The translations under genes and the position numbers were made by a program. From NCBI RefSeq assembly GCF_029227915.1, contig NC_079880.1, positions 4,218,001 through 4,282,000 of the forward strand: a stretch of 64,000 nucleotides of DNA, in the 5' to 3' direction. This document shows, in pieces, positions 36,322 to 48,519 of the stretch. The DNA comes from Hydractinia symbiolongicarpus. Lineage: Eukaryota > Cnidaria > Hydrozoa > Anthoathecata > Hydractiniidae. The notes below the pieces were generated by a model. It was not told where the DNA came from. It searched no databases and saw nothing but the letters and a program-made list of their open reading frames with translations. Position 1 is the stretch's first letter. Every line of letters starts with the position of its first letter.

Positions 36322-39300
36322 GCATTTTTGATGAGATGCCTAATGAAAGAGGTTTAATCGCCGGCAAACAAAAACCCGAGATTTCCCGTAAATCCTGGGC
36401 TTGGCCCGTATAGTCAAAAGTATACAAAGATAGTACCCAGGGAGTAAACTCATTTCCAGAACGATTTTTTAAATTATTTTTTCACCACTAAAACGCATAA
36501 GACTTGTAGTTTTTAAAAATGTTTTCATTTTTGATGAGACGCTTAATGAAAGTTGTTTAATCGTCGGCAAACGAAAACCCGAGATTTCCCGTAAATCCCG
36601 GGCTTGGCCCGTATAGTCAAAAGTATACAAAGATAGTACCCAGGGAGTAAACTCATTTCCAGAACGATTTTTTAAATTATTTTTTCACCACTAAAACGCA
36701 TAAGACTTGTAGTTTATAAAATTTTTTTCATTTTTGATGAGACGCTGAATAAAAGAAGTTTAATCGCCGGTAAACGAAAACCTGCGATTTCCCGTAAATC
36801 CCGGACTCGGCCCGTATAGTCAAAAGTATACAAAGAAAGTACCCAGGGTGTAAACTCATTTCCCGAACTATTTTTCAAATTATTATTTCACCACGGGATT
36901 CATTTTTGATGAGACGCTTAATAAAAGTGGTTTAATTGCCGGCAAACGAAAACCCGCGATTTCCCGTAAATCCCGGGCTTGGCCCGTATAGTCGTATGTA
37001 TACAAAGAAAGTACCCTGTGAGTAAACTCAATTCCAAAACGATTTTTTAAATTATCTTTTTACCACTAAAACGCTTGAGACTTGTAGTTTTCAAAAATGT
37101 TTTCATTTTTGATGAGACGCTGAATAAAAGAAGTTTAATCGCCGGCAAACGAAAACCCGCCATTTCCCGTAAACCCCGGACTCGGCCCGCATAGTCAAAA
37201 GTATACAAAGAAAGTACCCAGTGAGTAAACTCATTTCCCAAACGATTTTTTAAATTATTTTTTCACCACTAAATCGCATGAGACTTGTAGTTTTCAAAAA
37301 TGTTTTCATTTTTGATGAGACGCTGAATAAAAGAAGTTTAATCGCCGGCAAACGAAAACCTGCGATTTCCCGTAAATCCCGGACTCGGCCCGTATAGTCA
37401 AAAGTATACAAAGAAAGTACCCAGGGTGTAAAGGCATTTCCCGAACGATTTTTTAAATTATTATTTCACCACTAAAGCCCATGAGACTTGTAGTATTTAA
37501 AAATATTTTCATTTTTGATGAGACGCTGAATAAAAGAAGTTTAATCGCCGGCAAACGAAAACCCGCGACTTCCCGTAAATCCCGGACTCGGCCCGTATAG
37601 TCAAAAGTATACAAAGAAAGTACCCAGGGAGTAAACTCATTTCCCGAACGATTTTTTAAATTTTTTTTCACCACTAAAACGCATGAGACTTGTAGTTTTT
37701 AAAAATGTTTTCATTTTTGATGAGACGCTGAATAAAAGAAGTTTAATTGCCGGCTAACGAAAACCCGCGTCTTCCCGTAAATCCCGGACTCGGCCCGTAT
37801 AGTCAAAAGTATACAAAGAAAGTACCCAGGGAGTAAACTCATTTCCCGAACGATTTTTTATATTATTTTTTTACCACTAAACGCATGAGACTTGTAGTTT
37901 TTAAAAATGTTTTCATTTTTGATGAGACGCTGAATAAAAGAAGTTTAATTGCCGGCAAATGAAAACCCGCGTCTTCCCGTAAATCCCGGACTCGGCCCGT
38001 ATAGTCAAAAGTATACAAAGAAAGTACCCAGGGAGTAAACTCATTTCCCAAACGATATTTTAAATTAATTTTCACCACTAAAACGCATGAGACTTGTAGT
38101 TTTCAGAAATGTTTTCATTTTTGATGAGATGCCTAATGAAAGAGGTTTAATCGCCGGCAAACAAAAACCCGAGATTTCCCGTAAATCCTGGGCTTGGCCC
38201 GTATAGTCAAAAGTATACAAAGATAGTACCCAGGGAGTAAACTCATTTCCAGAACGATTTTTTAAATTATTTTTTCACCACTAAAACGCATAAGACTTGT
38301 AGTTTTTAAAAATGTTTTCATTTTTGATGAGACGCTTAATGAAAGTTGTTTAATCGCCGGCAAACGAAAACCCGAGATTTCCCGTAAATCCCGGGCTTGG
38401 CCCGTATAGTCAAAAGTATACAAAGATAGTACCCAGGGAGTAAACTCATTTCCAGAACGATTTTTTAAATTATTTTTTCACCACTAAAACGCATAAGACT
38501 TGTAGTTTATAAAATTTTTTTCATTTTTGATGAGACGCTGAATAAAAGAAGTTTAATCGCCGGCAAACGAAAACCTGCGATTTCCCGTAAATCCCGGACT
38601 CGGCCCGTATAGTCAAAAGTATACAAAGAAAGTACCCAGGGTGTAAACTCATTTCCCGAACTATTTTTCAAATTATTATTTCACCACGGGATTCATTTTT
38701 GATGAGACGCTTAATAAAAGTGGTTTAATTGCCGGCAAACGAAAACCCGCGATTTCCCGTAAATCCCGGGCTTGGCCCGTATAGTCGAATGTATACAAAG
38801 AAAGTACCCTGTGAGTAAACTCATTTCCAAAACGATTTTTTAAATTATCTTTTTACCACTAAAACGCTTGAGACTTGTAGTTTTCAAAAATGTTTTCATT
38901 TTTGATGAGACGCTGAATAAAAGAAGTTTAATCGCCGGCAAACGAAAACCCGCCATTTCCCGTAAACCCCGGACTCGGCCCGCATAGTCAAAAGTATACA
39001 AAGAAAGTACCCAGTGAGTAAACTCATTTCCCAAACGATTTTTTAAATTATTTTTTCACCACTAAATCGCATGAGACTTGTAGTTTTCAAAAATGTTTTC
39101 ATTTTTGATGAGACGCTGAATAAAAGAAGTTTAATCGCCGGCAAACGAAAACCTGCGATTTCCCGTAAATCCCGGACTCGGCCCGTATAGTCAAAAGTAT
39201 ACAAAGAAAGTACCCAGGGTGTAAAGGCATTTCCCGAACGATTTTTTAAATTATTATTTCACCACTAAAGCCCATGAGACTTGTAGTATTTAAAAATATT

Positions 39301-39742
39301 TTCATTTTTGATGAGACGCTGAATAAAAGAAGTTTAATCGCCGGCAAACGAAAACCCGCGACTTCCCGTAAATCCCGGACTCGGCCCGTATAGTCAAAAG
39401 TATACAAAGAAAGTACCCAGGGAGTAAACTCATTTCCCGAACGATTTTTTAAATTTTTTTTCACCACTAAAACGCATGAGACTTGTAGTTTTTAAAAATG
39501 TTTTCATTTTTGATGAGACGCTGAATAAAAGAAGTTTAATTGCCGGCTAACGAAAACCCGCGTCTTCCCGTAAATCCCGGACTCGGCCCGTATAGTCAAA
39601 AGTATACAAAGAAAGTACCCAAGGAGTAAACTCATTTCCCGAACGATTTTTTATATTATTTTTTTACCACTAAACGCATGAGACTTGTAGTTTTTAAAAA
39701 TGTTTTCATTTTTGATGAGACGCTGAATAAAAGAAGTTTAAT
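36322..39742. repeat. Duplication of 1,793 bp
   Basis: 36322-37949 matches 38115-39742 at 1,793 bp: the shortened monomer at 36891/38684 and satellite frames at 37047/38840 and 37453/39246. The unit is nine monomers, one of which has lost about 31 bp, which accounts for the odd length. Shared rare variants include gtgtaaaggcatttcc near 37427/39220. Single-base differences exist (agtcgtatg versus agtcgaatg near 36990/38783). Confidence 0.87.
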
Positions 39743-42700
39743 CGCCGGCAAACGAAAACCTGCGATTTCCCGTAAATCCCGGACTCGGCCCGTATAGTCA
39801 AAAGTATACAAAGAAAGTACCCAGGGTGTAAACTCATTTCCCGAACGATTTTTTAAATTATTATTTCACCACTAAAGCCCATGAGACTTGTAGTATTTAA
39901 AAATATTTTCATTTTTGATGAGACGCTGAATAAAAGAAGTTTAATCGCCGGCAAACGAAAACCCGCGCCTTCCCGTAAATCTTGGACTCGGCCCGTATAG
40001 TCAAAAGTATACAAAGAAAGTACCCAGGGAGTAAACTCATTCCCCGAACGATTTTTTAAATTTTTTTTCACCACTAAAACGCATGAGACTTGTAGTTTTT
40101 AAAAATATTTTCATTTTTGATGAGACGCTGAATAAAAGAAGTTTAATTGCCGGCAAATGAAAATCCGCGTCTTCCCGTAAATCCCGGACTCAGCCCGTAT
40201 AGTCAAAAGTATACAAAGAAAGTACCCAGGGAGTAAACTCATTTCCCAAACGATATTTTAAATTTTTTTTCACCACTAAAACGCATGAGACTTGTAGTTT
40301 TTAAAAATGTTTTCATTTTTGATGAGACGCTGAATAAAAGAAGTTTAATCGCCGGCAAACGAAAACCTGCGATTTCCCGTAAATCCCGGACTCGGCCCGT
40401 ATAGTCAAAAGTATACAAAGAAAGTACCCAGGGTGTAAACTCATTTCCCGAACGATTTTTTAAATTATTATTTCACCACTAAAGCCCATGAGACTTGTAG
40501 TATTTAAAAATATTTTCATTTTTGATGAGACGCTGAATAAAAGAAGTTTAATCGCCGGCAAACGAAAACCCGCGCCTTCCCGTAAATCCCGGACTCGGCC
40601 CGTATAGTCAAAAGTATACAAAGAAAGTACCCAGGGAGTAAACTCATTCCCCGAACGATTTTTTAAATTTTTTTTCACCACTAAAACGCATGAGACTTGT
40701 AGTTTTTAAAAATATTTTCATTTTTGATGAGACGCTGAATAAAAGAAGTTTAATTGCCGGCAAATGAAAATCCGCGTCTTCCCGTAAATCCCGGACTCAG
40801 CCCGTATAGTCAAAAGTATACAAAGAAAGTACCCAGGGAGTAAACTCATTTCCCAAACGATATTTTAAATTTTTTTTCACCACTAAAACGCATGAGACTT
40901 GTAGTTTTTAAAAATGTTTTCATTTTTGATGAGACGCTGAATAAAAGAAGTTTAATCGCCGGCAAACGAAAACCTGCGATTTCCCGTAAATCCCGGACTC
41001 GGCCCGTATAGTCAAAAGTATACAAAGAAAGTACCCAGGGTGTAAACTCATTTCCCGAACGATTTTTTAAATTATTATTTCACCACTAAAGCCCATGAGA
41101 CTTGTAGTATTTAAAAATATTTTCATTTTTGATGAGACGCTGAATAAAAGAAGTTTAATCGCCGGCAAACGAAAACCCGCGCCTTCCCGTAAATCCCGGA
41201 CTCGGCCCGTATAGTCAAAAGTATACAAAGAAAGTACCCAGGGAGTAAACTCATTTCCCAAACGATATTTTAAATTTTTTTTCACCACTAAAACGCATGA
41301 GACTTGTAGTTTTTAAAAATGTTTTCATTTTTGATGAGACGCTGAATAAAAGAAGTTTAATCGCCGGCAAACGAAAACCTGCGATTTCCCGTAAATCCCG
41401 GACTCGGCCCGTATAGTCAAAAGTATACAAAGAAAGTACCCAGGGTGTAAACTCATTTCCCGAACGATTTTTTAAATTATTATTTCACCACTAAAGCCCA
41501 TGAGACTTGTAGTATTTAAAAATATTTTCATTTTTGATGAGACGCTGAATAAAAGAAGTTTAATCGCCGGCAAACGAAAACCCGCGCCTTCCCGTAAATC
41601 CCGGACTCGGCCCGTATAGTCAAAAGTATACAAAGAAAGTACCCAGGGAGTAAACTCATTCCCCGAACGATTTTTTAAATTTTTTTTCACCACTAAAACG
41701 CATGAGACTTGTAGTTTTTAAAAATATTTTCATTTTTGATGAGACGCTGAATAAAAGAAGTTTAATTGCCGGCAAATGAAAATCCGCGTCTTCCCGTAAA
41801 TCCCGGACTCAGCCCGTATAGTCAAAAGTATACAAAGAAAGTACCCAGGGAGTAAAAACTCATTTCCCAAACGATATTTTAAATTAATTTTCACCACTAA
41901 AACGCATGAGACTTGTAGTTTTCAGAAATGTTTTCATTTTTGATGAGACGCTTAATGAAAGTTGTTTAATAGCCGGCAAACGAAAACCCGCGATTTCCCG
42001 TAAATCCCGGGCTTGGCCCGTATAGTCGAATGTATACAAAGAAAGTACCCTGTGAGTAAACTCATTTCCAGAACGATTTTTTAATTTATTTTTTCAACAC
42101 TAAAACGCATGAGACTTGTAGTTTTTAAAAATGTTTTTATTTTTGATGAGACGCTTAATGAAAGTTGTTTAATCGCCGGCAAACGAAAACCCGAGATTTC
42201 CCGTAAATCCCGGGCTTGGCCCGTATAGTCAAAAGTATACAAAGATAGTACCCAGGGAGTAAACTCATTTCCAGAACGATTTTTTAAATTATTTTTTCAC
42301 CACTAAAACGCATAAAACTTGTAGTTTATAAAAATTTTTTCAATTTTGATGAGACGCTGAATAAAAGAAGTTTAATCGCCGGCAAACGAAAACCTGCGAT
42401 TTCCCGTAAATCCCGGACTCGGCCCGTATAGTCAAAAGTATACAAAGAAAGTACCCAGGGTGTAAACTCATTTCCCGAACTATTTTTTAAATTATTATTT
42501 CACCACGGGATTCATTTTTGATGAGACGCTTAATAAAAGTGGTTTAATTGCCGGCAAACGAAAACCCGCGATTTCCCGTAAATCCCGGGTTGGCCCGTAT
42601 AGTCGAATGTATACAAAGAAAGTACCCTGTGAGTAAACTCATTTCCAAAACGATTTTTTAAATTATCTTTTCACCACTAAAATGCTTGAGACTTGTAGTT

Positions 42701-45700
42701 TTCAAAAATGTTTTCATTTTTGATGAGACGCTGAATAAAAGAAGTTTAATCGCCGGCAAACGAAAACCCGCCATTTCCCGTAAACCCCGGACTCGGCCCG
42801 CATAGTCAAAAGTATACAAAGAAAGTACCCAGGGAGTAAACGCATTTCCCAAACGATTTTTTAAATTATTTTTTCACCACTAAATCGCATGAGACTTGTA
42901 GTTTTCAAAAATGTTTTCATTTTCGATGAGACGCTGAATAAAAGAAGTTTAATCGCCGGCAAACGAAAACCTGCGATTTCCCGTAAATCCCGGACTCGGC
43001 CCGTATAGTCAAAAGTATACAAAGAAAGTACCCAGGGAGTAAACTCATTTCCCGAACGATTTTTTAAATTTTTTTTCACCACTAAAACGCATGAGACTTG
43101 TAGTTTTTAAAAATGTTTTCATTTTTGATGAGACGCTGAATAAAAGAAGTTTAATTGCCGGCAAACGAAAACCCGCGTCTTCCCGTAAATCCCGGACTCC
43201 GCCCGTATAGTCAAAAGTATACAAAGAAAGTACCCAGGGAGTAAACTCATTTCCCGAACGATTTTTTATATTATTTTTTTACCACTAAACGCATGAGACT
43301 TGTAGTTTTTAAAAATGTTTTCATTTTTGATGAGACGCTGAATAAAAGAAGTTTAATCGCCGGCAAACGAAAACCTGCGATTTCCCGTAAATCCCGGACT
43401 CGGCCCGTATAGTCAAAAGTATACAAAGAAAGTACCCAGGGTGTAAACTCATTTCCCGAACGATTTTTTAAATTATTATTTCACCACTAAAGCCCATAAG
43501 ACTTGTAGTATTTAAAAATATTTTCATTTTTGATGAGACGCTGAATAAAAGAAGTTTAATCGCCGGCAAACGAACACCTGCGATTTCCCGTAAATCCCGG
43601 ACTCGGCTCGTATAGTCAAAAGTATACAAAGAAAGTACCCATGGTGTAAACTCATTTCCCGAACGATTTTTTAAATTATTATTTCACCACTAAAGCCCAT
43701 GAGACTTGTAGTATTTAAAAATATTTTCATTTTTGATGAGACGCTGAATAAAAGAAGTTTAATCGCCGGCAAACGAAAACCCGCGCCTTCCCGTAAATCC
43801 CGGACTCGGCCCGTATAGTCAAAAGTATACAAAGAAAGTACCCAGGGAGTAAACTCATTCCCCGAACGATTTTTTAAATTTTTTTTCACCACTAAAACGC
43901 ATGAGACTTGTAGTTTTTAAAAATGTTTTCATTTTTGATGAGACGCTGAATAAAAGAAGTTTAATTGCCGGCAAATGAAAACCCGCATCTTCCCGTAAAT
44001 CCCGGACTCAGCCCGTATAGTCAAAAGTATACAAAGAAAGTACCCAGGGAGTAAACTCATTTCCCAAACGATATTTTAAATTAATTTTCACCACTAAAAC
44101 GCATGAGACTTGTAGTTTTCAGAAATGTTTTCATTTTTGATGAGACGCTTAATGAAAGTTGTTTAATCGCCGGCAAACGAAAACCCGCGATTTCCCGTAA
44201 ATCCCGGGCTTGGCCCGTATAGTCGAATGTATACAAAGAAAGTACCCTGTGAGTAAACTCATTTCCAGAACGATTTTTTAATTTATTTTTTCAACACTAA
44301 AACGCATGAGACTTGTAGTTTTCAAAAATGTTTGCATTTTTGATGAGATGCCTAATGAAAGAGGTTTAATCGCCGGCAAACGAAAACCCGAGATTTCCCG
44401 TAAATCCTAGGCTTGGCCCGTATAGTCAAAAGTATACAAAGATAGTACCCAAGGAGTAAACTCATTTCCAGAACGATTTTTTAAATTATTTTTTCACCAC
44501 TAAAACGCATAAGACTTGTAGTTTTTAAAAATGTTTTCATTTTTGATGAGACGCTTAATGAAAGTTGTTTAATCGCCGGCAAACGAAAACCCGAGATTTC
44601 CGTAAATCCCGGGCTTGGCCCGTATAGTCAAAAGTATACAAAGATAGTACCCAGGGAGTAAACTCATTTCCAGAACGATTTTTTAAATTATTTTTTCACC
44701 ACTAAAACGCATAAGACTTGTAGTTTATAAAAATTTTTTCATTTTTGATGAGACGCTGAATAAAAGAAGTTTAATCGCCGGCAAACGAAAACCTGCGATT
44801 TCCCGTAAATCCCGGACTCGGCCCGTATAGTCAAAAGTATACAAAGAAAGTACCCATGGTGTAAACTCATTTCCCGAACTATTTTTTAAATTATTATTTC
44901 ACCACGGGATTCATTTTTGATGAGACGCTTAATAAAAGTGGTTTAATTACCGGCAAACGAAAACCCGCGATTTCCCGTAAATCCCGGGCTTGGCCCGTAT
45001 AGTCGAATGTATACAAAGAAAGTACCCTGTGAGTAAACTCATTTCCAAAACAATTTTTTAAATTATCTTTTCACCACTAAAACGCTTGAGACTTGTAGTT
45101 TTCAAAAATGTTTTCATTTTTGATGAGACGCTGAATAAAAGAAGTTTAATCGCCGGCAAACGAAAACCCGCCATTTCCCGTAAACCCCGGACTCGGCCCG
45201 CATAGTCAAAAGTATACAAAGAAAGTACCCAGGGAGTAAACTCATTTCCCAAACGATTTTTTAAATTATTTTTTCACCACTAAATCGCATGAGACTTGTA
45301 GTTTTCAAAAATGTTTTCATTTTTGATGAGACCCTGAATAAAAGAAGTTTAATCGCCGGCAAACGAAAACCTGCGATTTCCCGTAAATCCCGGACTCGGC
45401 CCGTATAGTCAAAAGTATACAAAGAAAGTACCCAGGGTGTAAACGCATTTCCTGAACGATTTTTTAAATTATTATTTCACCACTAAAGCCCATGAGACTT
45501 GTAGTATTTAAAAATATTTTCATTTTTGATGAGACGCTGAATAAAAGAAGTTTAATCGCCGGCAAACAAAAACCCGCGACTTCCCGTAAATCCTGGACTC
45601 GGCCCGTATAGTCAAAAGTATATAAAGAAGGTACCCAGGGAGTAAACTCATTTCCCGAACGATTTTTTAAATTTTTTTTCACCACTAAAACGCATGAGAC

Positions 45701-47290
45701 TTGTAGTTTTTAAAAATGTTTTCATTTTTGATGAGACGCTGAATAAAAGAAGTTTAATTGCCGGCAAACGAAAACCCGAGATTTCCCGTAAATCCTGGGC
45801 TTGGCCCGTATAGTCAGAAGTATACAAAGATAGTACCCAGGGAGTAAACTCATTTCCAGAACGATTTTTTAAATTATTTTTTCACCACTAAAACGCATAA
45901 GACTTGTAGTTTTTAAAAATGTTTTCATTTTTGATGAGACGCTTAATGAAAGTTGTTTAATCGCCGGCAAACGAAAACCCGAGATTTCCCGTAAATCCCG
46001 GGCTTGGCCCGTATAGTCAAAAGTATACAAAGATAGTACCCAGGGAGTAAACTCATTTCCAGAACGATTTTTTAAATTATTTTTTCACCACTAAAACGCA
46101 TAAGACTTGTAGTTTATAAAAATTTTTTCATTTTTGATGAGACGCTGAATAAAAGAAGTTTAATCGCCGGCAAACGAAAACCTGCGATTTCCCGTAAATC
46201 CCGGACTCGGCCCGTATAGTCAAAAGTATACAAAGAAAGTACCCAGGGTGTAAACTCATTTCCCGAACTATTTTTTAAATTATTATTTCACCACGGGATT
46301 CATTTTTGATGAGACGCTTAATAAAAGTGGTTTAATTGCCGGCAAACGAAAACCCGCGATTTCCCGTAAATCCCGGGCTTGGCCCGTATAGTCGAATGTA
46401 TACAAAGAAAGTACCCTGTGAGTAAACTCATTTCCAAAACGATTTTTTAAATTATCTTTTCACCACTAAAACGCTTGAGACTTGTAGTTTTTAAAAATGT
46501 TTTCATTTTTGATGAGACGCTGAATAAAAGAAGTTTAATCGCCGGCAAACGAAAACCCGCCATTTCCCGTAAACCCCGGACTCGGCCCGCATAGTCAAAA
46601 GTATACAAAGAAAGTACCCAGGGAGTAAACTCATTTCCCAAACGATTTTTTAAATTATTTTTTCACCACTAAATCGCATGAGACTTGTAGTTTTCAAAAA
46701 TGTTTTCATTTTTGATGAGACGCTGAATAAAAGAAGTTTAATCGCCGGCAAACGAAAACCTGCGATTTCCCGTAAATCCCGGACTCGGCCCGTATAGTCA
46801 AAAGTATACAAAGAAAGTACCCAGGGTGTAAACGCATTTCCCGAACGATTTTTTAAATTATTATTTCACCACTAAAGCCCATGAGACTTGTAGTATTTAA
46901 AAATATTTTCATTTTTGATGAGACGCTGAATAAAAGAAGTTTAATCGCCGGCAAACGAAAACCCGCGACTTCCCGTAAATCCCGGACTCGGCCCGTATAG
47001 TCAAAAGTATACAAAGAAAGTACCCAGGGAGTAAACTCATTTCCCGAACGATTTTTTAAATTTTTTTTCACCACTAAAACGCATGAGACTTGTAGTTTTT
47101 AAAAATGTTTTCATTTTTGATGAGACGCTGAATAAAAGAAGTTTAATTGCCGGCAAACGAAAACCCGCGTCTTCCCGTAAATCCCGGACTCGGCCCGTAT
47201 AGTCAAAAGTATACAAAGAAAGTACCCAGGGTGTAAACTCATTTCCCGAACTATTTTTTAAATTATTATTTCACCACGGGATTCATTTTT
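36891..47290. repeat. Shortened (~172-bp) monomer, six copies
   Basis: Six monomers have caccacgggattcattttt in place of the normal caccac to cattttt interval, replacing about 38 nt with 7 (net loss of about 31). The ccacggg junction is at 36891, 38684, 42503, 44902, 46291 and 47274. All six have the same breakpoints and are followed by gacgcttaata(a/c)aagtgg. They therefore share one origin and spread within 36.9-47.3 kb with the local HORs. None is seen elsewhere in the window. Confidence 0.9.
39743..41890. repeat. Three-monomer higher-order repeat (607 bp)
   Basis: Satellite frames at 39853, 40460 and 41067 are spaced by 607 bp, then by 405 bp to 41472, where one monomer is missing. One monomer in each unit has a shorter T run (aaattttttttcacc), which explains 607 rather than 609. 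Each unit contains gcgccttcccg, gtttaattgccggcaaatg and cctgcgatttcccg monomers in that order. This is the shortest clear HOR in the window. Confidence 0.87.
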
Positions 47291-48500
47291 GATGAGACGC
47301 TTAATACAAGTGGTTTAATTGCCGGCAAACGAAAACCCGCGATTTCCCGTAAATCCCGGGCTTGGCCCGTATAGTCGAATGTATACAAAGAAAGTACCCT
47401 GTGAGTAAACTCATTTGCAAAACGATTTTTTAAATTATCTTTTCACCACTAAAACGCTTGAGACTTGTAGTTTTCAAAAATGTTTTCATTTTTGATGAGA
47501 CGCTGAATAAAAGAAGTTTAATCGCCGGCAAACAAAAACCCGCCATTTCCCGTAAACCCCGGACTCGGCCCGCATAGTCAAAAGTATACAAAGAAAGTAC
47601 CCAGGGAGTAAACTCATTTCCCAAACGATTTTTTAAATTATTTTTTCACCACTAAATCGCATGAGACTTGTAGTTTTCAAAAATGTTTTCATTTTTGATG
47701 AGACGCTGAATAAAAGAAGTTTAATCGCCGGCAAACGAAAACCTGCGATTTCCCGTAAATCCCGGACTCGGCCCGTATAGTCAAAAGTATACAAAGAAAG
47801 TACCCAGGGTGTAAACTCATATCCGAACGATTTTTTAAATTATTATTTCACCACTAAAGCCCATGAGACTTGTAGTATTTAAAAATATTTTCATTTTTGA
47901 TGAGACGCTGAATAAAAGAAGTTTAATCGCCGGCAAACGAAAACCCGCGACTTCCCGTAAATCATGGACTCGGCCCGTATAGTCAAAAGTATACAAAGAA
48001 AGTACCCAGGGAGTAAACTCATTTCCCGAACGATTTTTTAAATTTTTTTTCACCACTAAAACGCATGAGACTTGTAGTTTTTAAAAATGTTTTCATTTTT
48101 GATGAGACGCTGAATAAAAGAAGTTTAATTGCCGGCAAACGAAAACCCGCGTCTTCCCGTAAATCCCGGACTCGGCCCGTATAGTCAAAAGTATACAAAG
48201 AAAGTACCCAGGGAGTAAACTCATTTCCCAAACGATATTTTAAATTAATTTTCACCACTAAAACGCATGAGACTTGTAGTTTTCAGAAATGTTTTCATTT
48301 TTGATGAGACGCTTAATGAAAGAGGTTTAATCGCCGGCAAACGAAAACCCGAGATTTCCCGTAAATCCTGGCCTTGGCCCGTATAGTCAAAAGTATTCAA
48401 AGATAGTACCCAGGGAGTAAACTCATTTCCAGAACGATTTTTTAAATTATTTTTTCACCACTAAAACGCATAAGACTTGTAGTTTTTAAAAATGTTTTCA
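41890..48500. repeat. Mixed HOR block with seven- and five-monomer units
   Basis: Frames at 45058 and 45464 recur at 46447 and 46853 (1,389 bp: seven monomers, one of them shortened). The following step, 46447 to 47430, is 983 bp (five monomers, one shortened). The repeated stretch is roughly 44390-47160. Monomers with cccgagatttcccg and aaagatagtaccc are concentrated here and at 16.9-17.4 and 36.3-36.7 kb. No gene seen. Confidence 0.78.
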
Positions 48501-48519
48501 TTTTTGATGAGACGCTGAA

